From contig JBBFKT010000001.1 in the NCBI GenBank assembly GCA_037482015.1, positions 401,854 to 465,853 of the forward strand: a stretch of 64,000 nucleotides of DNA. Reading direction: 5' to 3'. Below are positions 8,445 through 17,174 of this stretch, piece by piece. The position numbers were made by a program, and so were the translations under genes. Each line of letters opens with the position of its first letter. Positions within the stretch are counted from its first letter, which is position 1. This DNA is from Thermodesulforhabdaceae bacterium. Lineage in GTDB: Bacteria; Desulfobacterota; Syntrophobacteria; Syntrophobacterales; Thermodesulforhabdaceae. The notes beneath the pieces were generated by a model. The model did not search any database, was not told the origin of the DNA, and saw only the letters and a list, made by a program, of their open reading frames with translations.

Positions 8445-10913
8445 CTAGAAGTCTTTGAAATCATCGTCCAGAGGTATTACTTCCTCCGGGGAAACTTCTC
8501 GTTTTGGTTTGGGTGCACCTTCTTTGGGCTGAACCGGCTTTGCCGGAGTTTTAGTGGCTGTTCCCCCAGTCTTCAAAGCTTTAGAAGCGGTTGGAACTTC
8601 AGGTCTTTTGAGTGTTCGAACTGGTTTAGCTACTCGTTCAACTCTCACAATGTCCTGTCCTGTTACGAAACGCATTAGTTCTTGAACATTTGCTCGAAGT
8701 TGTTGAGCCTGAGCATTCAATTCTTCAGCCGCCGCCGCTGCTTCTTCTGCACTTGCCGCCGTGCTTTGAACCACTTTATCCATGTCAGAAACTGCTTTGT
8801 TGATCTGAGAAACTCCCTCAGCCTGTTCGTTTGATGCAGCAGCAATTTCTCCGATGAGTTCCGTAATCTTGGTTGATCTGGTTTCAACACTTCTTAGAGC
8901 TTCATCGGTTAGACTTACGTAACTGACTCCTTCCTGAACTCGCTTTCTTGTGTTTTCTATAAGTCCTGCTGTGTTTTTTGCCGCTTCGGCGGCTCTCATA
9001 GCAAGGGCTCGCACCTCATCAGCCACAACGGCAAATCCTGCGCCAGCTTCTCCTGCTCGAGCAGCCTCCACCGCCGCATTGAGAGCAAGTAAATTCGTCT
9101 GGAAGGCAATCTCATCAATTGTCTTTATGATTTTTTCTGTTTCTTCGCTGGCTTTATCGATGTCTCTTATGGAATTTACCAGTTTGCTCATTGCTTCGAT
9201 GGCATCTTTTACCGCTTTTGCCGTCTCCTGAACCATGCTGTTTGCTTGTGATGCGTTATGGGAATTTTGAGTTGACATAGAAGACATTTCTTCAAGAGCC
9301 GACGCTGTTTCCTCAAGTGATGCCGCCTGTTGGGATGCACCTTCTGCAAGACTCTGGCTTGTGGATGAAACTTCAACGGCCGCAGTAGCTACCTGATCCA
9401 CCGCTTCGCCCATGCTTTTTGCTATGTCGGTAAGTGACCTGGTAATGTGTCTTACCAGAAGAAGTGCCATAATGACCGCAACGGCAAGTATGACCACAGA
9501 CACTATGGCGATGAAACCTCTGGTTTTTGCAACCATGTCAGCGAGGACCGTTTCTGATACCACAGTCTTACTTATTACCTTTTCAATCTCTTCCAGAGCA
9601 TTCCAGCAGTTTTTGTAAGCGGGAAGGAGTTCTTCGTTGAAGATCTTGCTTATAGCCGCATTTGCTTCTCTAATTTCTGTTTCTATTCTAACCACTTCAC
9701 CAACGAGTTCTTCCATCTTTGCGAGATTGGGGCGGAGAGTGTTTTCAATCTCATGAAGAGCATCGTCTGTGGAAAGCCTGTTTATGGCGTCTTCTATTTT
9801 CTTCTTTGCTTCCCGCATGGTGAGGTTGATTTTTTCCATCTCTGGGATGGCTTTAGCCAGAGCAGGTATATCCTGTGCCCAGGCGTTCATTTCAGGTGTC
9901 ATATAGGCTTTCCACTCTTTGAGCTGTGCTGTGATCGTAAAGGGTTCGCCCTTTTCGAAGGCTTCCGCTCTTTTCATGAGGGCTTCGTTTCTTTCATCCA
10001 GGTAAACTCCCGTTCCCAAAACCCATCCCCAGGGTTCGAAAAGCTGCACGTAGGAGATTTTAGGCACCGCGTCCTGTTCGGAATACTTGGGCCAGTAATA
10101 CATGACGAAGCCAGAACCTTTTTTCTTGCAAACGTTTGCAAATTCCACAAAGAGTTTTTTCCCTTTTTTGTCTGCAAAGTTTGTAAGATCTTTTCCATCG
10201 AGTTCAGGCTTGTATGGATGCATGACCATTGTGGGATGAAGATCATTTATCCAGATATAATCTTTTCCTTCAGGACCATATCGGAGACTTTTTATGAGTT
10301 TTTTGGCAATTTCCTGCCGCTGAGCGATTGTTCCAAGGGAACTGTCTTCGGCAACGCCTTTGATCATGGTAATAGCAGACTGGACCACGTTTCTTGTAAG
10401 CATCTGGTATGTTAAAAGACCGGCTATTTCTCGTTCTGTTTGAAGATTAACTTCTGCGAGGAAATTCTGATGGTCTTTGAGCACAGTTTGCAGAAGATAA
10501 GTTCTCACACCGGTATGTTCTACTCTTTGAATGGAGGCTATCTTCTGGACGGCTTCGTAGAGTTTTTTGTGGGATTCTTCAAGTTTTCTCAGAGCTTCTT
10601 TTGAGTCAGGGAAGGTTTTTTCGAATTCGGCACGTTCAGATCCTGCAAGGAATTTTCCCACAGCGGATTTAGCCGGGTCGGTGTTTGCAGAGAGTTTTCC
10701 TTTCGTGCTGCCAACGTATTCCGAAAGGGCGCTGAGCCACTGCGATTCTGAAAGCTTAATTTCTGTGATGTATTGGGGCCATTTCTTAAGGGCTATGATG
10801 TTCTGCGCCTTTGTAAGAATGCTACCAATGCTTAGATACACTCCCACAGAAAGCACAATAAGGCATGCGATAACTGCTAGAAAACCACCTGCGACTTTCT
10901 TGCCTATCGTCAT
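8445..10913 (-). CDS. Methyl-accepting chemotaxis protein with Cache sensor
   Basis: 822-residue inner-membrane chemoreceptor. One N-terminal membrane helix (about 8-30) and a large periplasmic region containing a Cache-type domain (about 190-310, with [20 protein letters not shown] and [12 protein letters not shown]) are followed by a second helix (about 461-487), a HAMP segment, and the cytoplasmic signalling hairpin. The tip, [21 protein letters not shown] and [12 protein letters not shown], is intact (about 600-637), so it should dock CheA/CheW. The C-terminus is a proline/lysine-rich tail ending DDDFKDF without a classical CheR pentapeptide. No che genes are nearby. The ligand is unknown; related Cache domains often bind small organic acids. 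Confidence 0.93.
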   Translation of the reverse strand: MTIGKKVAGGFLAVIACLIVLSVGVYLSIGSILTKAQNIIALKKWPQYITEIKLSESQWLSALSEYVGSTKGKLSANTDPAKSAVGKFLAGSERAEFEKTFPDSKEALRKLEESHKKLYEAVQKIASIQRVEHTGVRTYLLQTVLKDHQNFLAEVNLQTEREIAGLLTYQMLTRNVVQSAITMIKGVAEDSSLGTIAQRQEIAKKLIKSLRYGPEGKDYIWINDLHPTMVMHPYKPELDGKDLTNFADKKGKKLFVEFANVCKKKGSGFVMYYWPKYSEQDAVPKISYVQLFEPWGWVLGTGVYLDERNEALMKRAEAFEKGEPFTITAQLKEWKAYMTPEMNAWAQDIPALAKAIPEMEKINLTMREAKKKIEDAINRLSTDDALHEIENTLRPNLAKMEELVGEVVRIETEIREANAAISKIFNEELLPAYKNCWNALEEIEKVISKTVVSETVLADMVAKTRGFIAIVSVVILAVAVIMALLLVRHITRSLTDIAKSMGEAVDQVATAAVEVSSTSQSLAEGASQQAASLEETASALEEMSSMSTQNSHNASQANSMVQETAKAVKDAIEAMSKLVNSIRDIDKASEETEKIIKTIDEIAFQTNLLALNAAVEAARAGEAGAGFAVVADEVRALAMRAAEAAKNTAGLIENTRKRVQEGVSYVSLTDEALRSVETRSTKITELIGEIAAASNEQAEGVSQINKAVSDMDKVVQSTAASAEEAAAAAEELNAQAQQLRANVQELMRFVTGQDIVRVERVAKPVRTLKRPEVPTASKALKTGGTATKTPAKPVQPKEGAPKPKREVSPEEVIPLDDDFKDF

Positions 10914-10917
10914 AATT

Positions 10918-10941
10918 TCCTCCTCCTCCTCCTCCTCCTCC
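10918..10941 (-). repeat. Eight-unit GGA tract forming the ribosome-binding site
   Basis: Eight tandem TCC units on the plus strand (GGA on the coding strand) lie 4 nt upstream of the chemoreceptor start codon and supply its Shine-Dalgarno sequence. Loss or gain of units would leave the nearest GGAGGA in place, so a strong expression switch is not obvious. The tract is nevertheless prone to slippage. Confidence 0.85.
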
Positions 10942-11040
10942 CTTCATGGGAAGTATTATTGGTTCAATTAAAGGTGCCATCATCCTTTATAATTAGGCAA
11001 AAATCTGGCTTTTAATAAACTTAACAACCTTTATAATAAC

Positions 11041-13950
11041 CTAAGAAGTTTCTTCGTGATTTGTGTCAGTTTCTGATAAAAATTCTACAATGGTCTTGAT
11101 AAGCTTTGAAACAGTAAAGGGTTTGGGGAGAAATCGTGTTTTTTCATATTCCAGCACCTGGTTTAGCCTCGATTCCCCATAACCCGAGATAAATAATGCC
11201 GGAAGAGATGGTCGGTCGGCTTTCATAGACTGGAATAAGCTTATTCCATCCCCTTCTGGAAAAACCACATCTAGGATCACAATATCCACGTGGTTCTTGA
11301 GTTCTTGCCATAGAGACCTGGCTTCGCTTTCACTTGAAGCTTCTAGAACCAAAGCGCCATAAAACTTGAGGGACGCCTTGATCATATTTCTCAAAGCCTG
11401 GTCGTCTTCTACTATAAAAACCGTTTTTCCTTGAAGAACCTTAATTTCCGGTTTGAGTTCACTTTCTATACCTTCACTTTCCACGGGAAAGTAAAGTTCA
11501 ACTTCTATTTTGTTTTCTAATTTTTCGAGGTTTACGTATCCCCCTGCTTGTCCCACCATTTGAGATATGAAAGAGAACAAGATCTTTTTGAATTTGCTAA
11601 AGGCGATCCCTAAAGATTTAGCGGGTGAATGGGTATAGGACTGCAAGTCGTTTAAATCCATAGGCTCTTCATTGGAAAAGCTTAATGCTTCATCAGCTTC
11701 ATAGGTTATTGATAGCACGGAATATGTGCCTGGTGGAATGCGGACTTCTGGAGTAGTGAAAGCAGAGCGGAGCCTTTTACGTTTGGTTTTAAGTGATATT
11801 TTATTAGGCAACATTAGTTCCTGTCGATCCCCGACAAGCAGGCGAAACACCACAGCTTCGAACTCTGTGCGTCTTACACGAACAGAGCCTACCTGAGGAT
11901 CAAAGGAACATTCAATTGTAGCGTTGTCACTAAGCAATTGGATAAGGGGGCTGAGAACTTCCTGAACAAGTTCATTAAAGGATCTTTTTTCAACGAAAGA
12001 TTCGTCTTTTTGTCCCATTTTCTGAAAATAATTCGATATGGTGGCGCCTCTATTTACAGTGTCCTTTATAAGATTAAGGTATGATTCTATCTGGTGAGAC
12101 TGACCGATATTGATAGAAATCATATCACATAAGCCAAGAATTATTGTGAGAATGTTGTTTAACTCGTGGGTAAAGACTGATGTAAGGTGTGATATAGTTT
12201 CGGCTTTTTGAGCTTCTGCAAGAGACTTTTGAAGGTGTATTTCGCCCGTGATGTCTCTTGCGCACTGAAAGTAACCTATAATGTTTCCTTTGTCGTCTCT
12301 CAAACGACTTGCCAGGATTTTAACGTATCGCTTCTCTTCCTTTGCCCAGATCCAGCCTGTTGTTTCAACAGCTTCTGGAAATTCAGTGGACATTTTGATT
12401 ATACCGTTAGAAAGCTCTTCAATCTCGGCAGGTTCAAGATTTATAAGAAGCGAAGCTGGTATGACTGGTTTCTTACCCCCCAAAAAAAGTGGAGAAAGAT
12501 CAAGGGAACGATGGAGTACATCTTTTCTGGACATACCTGTTAAGCGTTCAGATGCATCATTCCAAACAGTAACCTTTCCTTCTGAATCAATGATAAATAA
12601 AGGCAGGGGCATCTTATCGACAATTTGCTGAAGGAAAGACCATCTTCCTTCATGATACCTAATAGCTTCCTTAAGCTTTGTTATGTCTTGAATAAGGATA
12701 AGCACATAAACATTTTGAGATACAATGCGGCGTAGAGAAACCTGGGCTATCGCAGGAGAATCTTGTGTAAATTCGATTTCTATCTGTTGATCGTAGCCCT
12801 GAAGAACACACTCAAAAGCTTGTTCAAGTTTTTCGGATGACGCTTCAGGAAAAATTTGCCAGACAGGTGAGCCGTTGGATTCCGCTTCTTTAATATCTTT
12901 CAGCCATTTTATTGCTTTAGTATTCCAATTTAAAATTTTGCCATCTCCGTCACAAACTACAATTCCTGTTTGAATGTTTTCAATTAGAGACTGACTGAAC
13001 TGGTTTTGTTCAAAAATAGTTTGACGAAGATGTTCATTTTTCCTGAGTTCGTTGTTAAGATTTTCAATTGTCTTATATAAAGTTTTTGTTTTTTGAGCGA
13101 TTATTGATCTAAGGGCAACAATAATGACAAGCATTACGGCTGATATAAGCAGGGATCCTATCACCAGCCAGTAAATCCATTTTTTGATTCTCGAAGGCGA
13201 TTTGAAAATCCAGATCTCAGCAAGTCTATAATAAATAGAATTTGAATCTTTTTTGAGAGTTTCTATTTTTTCGTCCAACCGATTAAGAAAATAGATGTGT
13301 TTTCCTTTAGTTGCGGCTATTCTAAGCCCTGTAGGACTAAATGTTATAATAGTTCTTCCTACCTCTGGGTAACGATCTAGGAAAGCAAATCCTGCAAAAC
13401 GACTTGCAACACCGGCCTCGACCCGGTGATCTGAAATAAGGCGAAAAACTTCTTCGTGATCATTTGCCATGACATAATTTACGTTACTTATGCCAAGATT
13501 ACTGATCATATTTTGGAATGCCTCAGCGTATATGCCCTTTGGAACTATTGCGATGGTTTTTCCTTCAAGGTCGGTTATGGAATTCAATGTAACATTTTTC
13601 CTGCAATAAAGTTCTCCCCAGTTTATGAGAAGATTGGTTTTACCAAAGTCAAAACGTTCTGCTCTTTGGGGCGAAAAGGCTAAGGGAAGAAGGAAATCAA
13701 TAAAACCTTTTTCAAGATTATCCAGACATTCTGACCAATCACATTTAATAAAAGTTAATTCCCAACCTTCTTCTCGAGCGACGTACTCTAGAAGTTCAAC
13801 TAGGAACCCCTTCGGTTCGTTGTTTTCGGTGAAAGCTAGAGGTGGATTTTCGTAGATTCCAACAATGTAGGGAGTTGTAGCGTAAGTAGGTGGGCTCAAC
13901 CCTAGAACGAGAAATAGAACGAATAAAGAAAACTTCCTTAGCTGGATCAT
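11041..13950 (-). CDS. Hybrid sensor: SBP3 domain, TM, two PAS, degenerate kinase, receiver
   Basis: 969 residues. A signal peptide precedes a periplasmic solute-binding-protein family 3 sensor (about 25-240), a membrane helix (about 255-280), a coiled coil, two PAS domains (about 310-420 and 435-560), a dimerisation helix with FTHELNNILT (His near 595), an ATPase-like region, and a C-terminal receiver (about 838-960). The receiver is complete (EDD, VILDVVFPEGD, FISG, LPKPF). The ATPase region is not: the N box reads VVFRLLVGDRQELM without the Asn residues, and no DxGxG or GLGL box is seen. I infer weak or no kinase activity, with phosphate supplied to the receiver from elsewhere. Confidence 0.88.
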   Translation of the reverse strand: MIQLRKFSLFVLFLVLGLSPPTYATTPYIVGIYENPPLAFTENNEPKGFLVELLEYVAREEGWELTFIKCDWSECLDNLEKGFIDFLLPLAFSPQRAERFDFGKTNLLINWGELYCRKNVTLNSITDLEGKTIAIVPKGIYAEAFQNMISNLGISNVNYVMANDHEEVFRLISDHRVEAGVASRFAGFAFLDRYPEVGRTIITFSPTGLRIAATKGKHIYFLNRLDEKIETLKKDSNSIYYRLAEIWIFKSPSRIKKWIYWLVIGSLLISAVMLVIIVALRSIIAQKTKTLYKTIENLNNELRKNEHLRQTIFEQNQFSQSLIENIQTGIVVCDGDGKILNWNTKAIKWLKDIKEAESNGSPVWQIFPEASSEKLEQAFECVLQGYDQQIEIEFTQDSPAIAQVSLRRIVSQNVYVLILIQDITKLKEAIRYHEGRWSFLQQIVDKMPLPLFIIDSEGKVTVWNDASERLTGMSRKDVLHRSLDLSPLFLGGKKPVIPASLLINLEPAEIEELSNGIIKMSTEFPEAVETTGWIWAKEEKRYVKILASRLRDDKGNIIGYFQCARDITGEIHLQKSLAEAQKAETISHLTSVFTHELNNILTIILGLCDMISINIGQSHQIESYLNLIKDTVNRGATISNYFQKMGQKDESFVEKRSFNELVQEVLSPLIQLLSDNATIECSFDPQVGSVRVRRTEFEAVVFRLLVGDRQELMLPNKISLKTKRKRLRSAFTTPEVRIPPGTYSVLSITYEADEALSFSNEEPMDLNDLQSYTHSPAKSLGIAFSKFKKILFSFISQMVGQAGGYVNLEKLENKIEVELYFPVESEGIESELKPEIKVLQGKTVFIVEDDQALRNMIKASLKFYGALVLEASSESEARSLWQELKNHVDIVILDVVFPEGDGISLFQSMKADRPSLPALFISGYGESRLNQVLEYEKTRFLPKPFTVSKLIKTIVEFLSETDTNHEETS

Positions 13951-14041
13951 AGAACATCCCTGAGATTTGGGTTAAGACGCTGTTTTTTTGGAGGATCATG
14001 GGACATGTAGCATAAGTGGAGATTTAATGGAAGAATTTTTA

Positions 14042-14119
14042 TGGCGTCCCCAAGGGGATTTGAACCCCTGTTGCCGGCGTGAAAGGCCGGTGTCCTGGAC
14101 CTGGCTAGACGATGGGGAC
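14042..14119 (-). tRNA. tRNA-Glu (anticodon TTC)
   Basis: On the minus strand GTCCCCA pairs with TGGGGAC as the acceptor stem, with discriminator G and an encoded CCA (14042-14044). The anticodon loop CTTTCAC contains TTC, the anticodon stem is CCGGC/GCCGG and the T loop is GTTCAAATC. The length is 78 nt with a slightly enlarged D loop. It stands alone between the sensor gene and the MoxR gene; the flanking bases 13951-14041 and 14120-14306 show nothing else I can support. Confidence 0.96.
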
Positions 14120-14306
14120 GCTTACCTTAAAGGCGAAAAGCTTCTACTATGAATTGAAATACCAAGTCAAGTATTTTTAGTAAAATTTCCTTAAAATTGT
14201 GAAAGCATGTTTGTAGTCTTACTTGCTATTGCCAAAAATGGCAAAAATTGAGAAGCTATCTTACGAGGATGCTCTAAAGGCAATGTCACGTAAGAGAGGG
14301 GGAAAC

Positions 14307-15155
14307 ATGGGAACAGCATCGACAACTCTTCGTTTTGAAGGCACTGATCGGTATTATCTTAACCCGGAACTTCGGGAGATTGTAAACATCGCCATCTCAA
14401 TGGAAAAGCCGCTTCTTCTAACCGGAGAAGCTGGAACCGGCAAAACAAGACTTGCTTACGAAATCGCTAGAGCTTTGAACCTTAAAATGGAGGAAGCACG
14501 GTGTAAATCAACTTTCAAAGGAGAAGAACTCTGTTACGTTTACGATACGGTCTTGCGTCTGAACGACTCCCGCTTTGGCGCGGGAAATTCGGGCAGAAAC
14601 GTGGACAATATCTGGGATTACATACGTTTTGGTCCTATAGGTAGAGCTTTCATTGCAGAAGATCGCCGAGTTCTTCTCCTTGATGAAATAGATAAAACCG
14701 ATTCCGACACTCAGGATAACCTTCTTGATGTGCTGGAAGAAGGTTCTTTTATCATTCGAGAAATCAACCATAAGATTCAGGCTAAGGTAAAGCCCATTAT
14801 AATCATTACGAGCAATGCCAAGCGCGAACTTTCGGATCCTTTTTTGCGTCGATGCTTCTGCCATTACATTCCTTTTCCGTCGCCGGAAGAAATGGCAATA
14901 ATTGTTAAGCTTCATTACCCCGACATTTCCGATGCCTTTTTGGATGCCTGCCTTACGGTTTTTTATCGTTTGAGAGAGCAGGAATTTGAAAAACCTCCTG
15001 CAACGGCTGAACTCTTAGATTGGATCGGCGCCATGAGATCTGCTGGTTTGGGTGGTCCCGGGGCCGGTAGAGATATACCTTTTATTGGGACTTTACTTAA
15101 GCGAACAGAAGATATTCTGAAGTTCAAAGGAATTGGGCGGAAGGAAAGGTTTTGA
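14307..15155 (+). CDS. MoxR-family AAA+ ATPase
   Basis: 283-residue ATPase with Walker A GEAGTGKT (about 41-48), Walker B RVLLLDEIDK (about 122-131) and sensor 1 IIIITSNAKRE. MoxR ATPases act as chaperones for metallo-enzymes or complexes together with a VWA-domain partner, here the next gene, which begins 2 nt after the stop. The frame is open back to 14223 (TTG) and has ATGs at 14238 and 14283. ATG 14307 is preferred because GAGAGGGGG lies just upstream and because RFEGTDRYYLNPELR is the usual family beginning. The client is unknown. Confidence 0.9.
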   Translation: MGTASTTLRFEGTDRYYLNPELREIVNIAISMEKPLLLTGEAGTGKTRLAYEIARALNLKMEEARCKSTFKGEELCYVYDTVLRLNDSRFGAGNSGRNVDNIWDYIRFGPIGRAFIAEDRRVLLLDEIDKTDSDTQDNLLDVLEEGSFIIREINHKIQAKVKPIIIITSNAKRELSDPFLRRCFCHYIPFPSPEEMAIIVKLHYPDISDAFLDACLTVFYRLREQEFEKPPATAELLDWIGAMRSAGLGGPGAGRDIPFIGTLLKRTEDILKFKGIGRKERF

Positions 15156-15157
15156 CC

Positions 15158-16363
15158 ATGATAGAGTTTTTTTACAAGCTCCGTGACGCCGGCATTCCGG
15201 TAACTCTTCACGGCATCATGGATTTTTATAAAGCTGTTAAAAAAGGTCTTGTGCGGGACATAGATTCGCTTTTCCTTGTGACCAGGCTCATATTTGTAAA
15301 ACGAGTTGAACACTACGATCTGTTTGAACAAACCTTTGCGGCATATTTTTACGGTCGAGATGGGGCAAAGATTCTTCAGGAATGGGAGGATCTCTTTAAT
15401 TCAAAGCCTTTTAAGCGATGGCTTGATGAGGAAATTAGAGCGGGACGATTAAGCCTTCAGGAAACTGAGTCGCTACCCATGGAAGAACTTATACGCCGTT
15501 TCTGGGAAACTGTTATGGCTCAGCGGGAAGCCCACTCAGGGGGATCCCGCTGGGTTGGCACCAGAGGTGGATCGCCTTTTGGGCACAGTGCTTCTTCGCC
15601 CCAGGATGGAGGTATTCGAGTTTATGGATCGAGCGTTCATGGCACAGCCAGAAAAGTCATAGGGGAGCGAAGATACATAAACTACGCCGACGATGCTCCT
15701 CTCACAAAGGAAAACCTCCGTCAGGTGCTTTCAAGTATGAAAAGTCTTCGTCCTGTAGGTCCTCTCGCTGAACTGGATGTGGATGAAACAATCTATCGCA
15801 CGGCGAAAAATGGTGGTGAAATCGAGCTTATATTCAGGCGAGAACTCCGTAATAAAGTTGAAATAGTGGTTTTGCTTGATAACGGTGGATATTCCATGAC
15901 CCCTTACATTCCTCTGGTGAAGACAATATTTCGCAGGATTCGAGATACCTTTGAACATGTTCGCTATTATTACTTTCATAACTGTATCTACGGCGTTGTT
16001 TATAAGGATCCTCAACGCACGAAACCTTTGAAGTGGGATGACCTCCTCCAGCTTGGTCCCAAAGCAAGGCTTATTATCATCGGCGACGCAAATATGGCGC
16101 CATCGGAACTGATGGCATCCTTTGGATCCATAGATATGTTCAGCGCAGTGAGAAAACCGGGTTATCAATGGCTTCAGGAGCTAAGGAAAGCTTTTCCGGC
16201 AAGCGTATGGCTCAACCCGATAAAAAAGGATCTCTGGAGGTATGAAAGCTTAACGATACGCCGCATCGCTTCCATATTCCACATGGAGGATTTAACTCTC
16301 GGTGGGCTTAAAAGGGCAGTGGAATATCTTAATGTTCAGGGATCAACAGTTGATGTGCTTTAG
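15158..16363 (+). CDS. VWA/CoxE-like protein, MoxR partner
   Basis: 401-residue protein of the CoxE-like group that pairs with MoxR ATPases. The N-terminal half is helical (EFFYKLRDAGIPVTLHG) and a Gly/Ser-rich linker (about 125-160) leads to a C-terminal von Willebrand A-like domain. The metal site (MIDAS) is altered: the usual DxSxS appears as DNGGYSM, keeping the Asp and one Ser. A further conserved stretch is RLIIIGDANMAPSEL. It starts 2 nt after the ATPase stop with GGAAAGG upstream, implying co-translation. Together the pair probably remodels one substrate complex that sequence alone does not identify. Confidence 0.85.
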   Translation: MIEFFYKLRDAGIPVTLHGIMDFYKAVKKGLVRDIDSLFLVTRLIFVKRVEHYDLFEQTFAAYFYGRDGAKILQEWEDLFNSKPFKRWLDEEIRAGRLSLQETESLPMEELIRRFWETVMAQREAHSGGSRWVGTRGGSPFGHSASSPQDGGIRVYGSSVHGTARKVIGERRYINYADDAPLTKENLRQVLSSMKSLRPVGPLAELDVDETIYRTAKNGGEIELIFRRELRNKVEIVVLLDNGGYSMTPYIPLVKTIFRRIRDTFEHVRYYYFHNCIYGVVYKDPQRTKPLKWDDLLQLGPKARLIIIGDANMAPSELMASFGSIDMFSAVRKPGYQWLQELRKAFPASVWLNPIKKDLWRYESLTIRRIASIFHMEDLTLGGLKRAVEYLNVQGSTVDVL

Positions 16364-16391
16364 TAAACAGATAAAGGGTTGTAAATATCAA

Positions 16392-17174
16392 ATGGGCGCT
16401 TATTTGGAAGGAGAAATTAAACATCTTTTTGGTAAAGCTGTTCACGGTTATGGGCTTATAGATGATGGAGATAGAATCGCTGTTGCCTTTTCTGGCGGAA
16501 AAGACAGTATGCTGCTTCTTTACATGCTGAAAGAGCGATTAAGCTATATTCCCATCCGTTATGAACTCTTTGCTGTGTATGTGGATTTGGGGTTTGATCC
16601 CGAAATGCCGAATATCGTAGAAACTATGTTAAAAGACAGTTCTATACCTTACGAGATTATAAGAACAGATTTTGGGACGAAGGCTCACAGCAAAGAAAAT
16701 CGAGAAAATCCGTGTTTTCTCTGTTCAAGACTCAGGCGAATGATGCTTTTTAGAGCGGCATGGAATCGCGGATGTAACAAGATAGCCTTTGGACATAATC
16801 AGGACGACATCATAGAAACCTTTTTCCTGAATGTTTGTTATTCAGGACAGATTTCCACAATGCTACCACGGCAGGAATTTTTTGGCGGCGAACTGGTGGT
16901 CATTCGCCCTCTTGTGCTCATGCCGGCGCAAAAAATTGAAAGATTTGTAAAAGAAAAGGGACTTCCTAGCGTGGCAAATCCTTGTCCCTCAGCATCTAAG
17001 GGCAGGCGAGCCTTGATCAAGGAACTTCTCGGGAATCTTTACAGAACCAATAGTAAAATCAGGGGAAATATTTTTCGCGCAATGAGTAATGTAAACTTAG
17101 AATATCTTCCCCCACCCCTTAATGGAGGAAGAATGAATGACGGCAAACCAGAACAAGACGATTTATCTGATTGA
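16392..17174 (+). CDS. TtcA-like PP-loop ATPase (tRNA thiolation type)
   Basis: About 260 residues with the PP-loop SGGKDS (about 34-39), the following MLLLYML helix, a CFLCSRLRR CxxC pair (about 115-118) and a third cysteine in NPCPSASKGRR. That Cys arrangement is the one used by TtcA for the iron-sulfur cluster that delivers sulfur to cytidine 32 of tRNA. The frame is open back to 16302, inside the previous gene; ATG 16392 lies after that gene's stop and fits the family, although ATG 16353 cannot be excluded. Its last 38 nt overlap the start of polA, in another frame. A different thiolation target is possible. Confidence 0.82.
   Translation: MGAYLEGEIKHLFGKAVHGYGLIDDGDRIAVAFSGGKDSMLLLYMLKERLSYIPIRYELFAVYVDLGFDPEMPNIVETMLKDSSIPYEIIRTDFGTKAHSKENRENPCFLCSRLRRMMLFRAAWNRGCNKIAFGHNQDDIIETFFLNVCYSGQISTMLPRQEFFGGELVVIRPLVLMPAQKIERFVKEKGLPSVANPCPSASKGRRALIKELLGNLYRTNSKIRGNIFRAMSNVNLEYLPPPLNGGRMNDGKPEQDDLSD

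Noticed and set aside
7920-8448. Two open frames (60 and 114 codons) before the chemoreceptor
   Set aside because: They run through the MITE palindrome and the group II intron remnant; their peptides follow the repeat's stop-free frames and resemble no protein.
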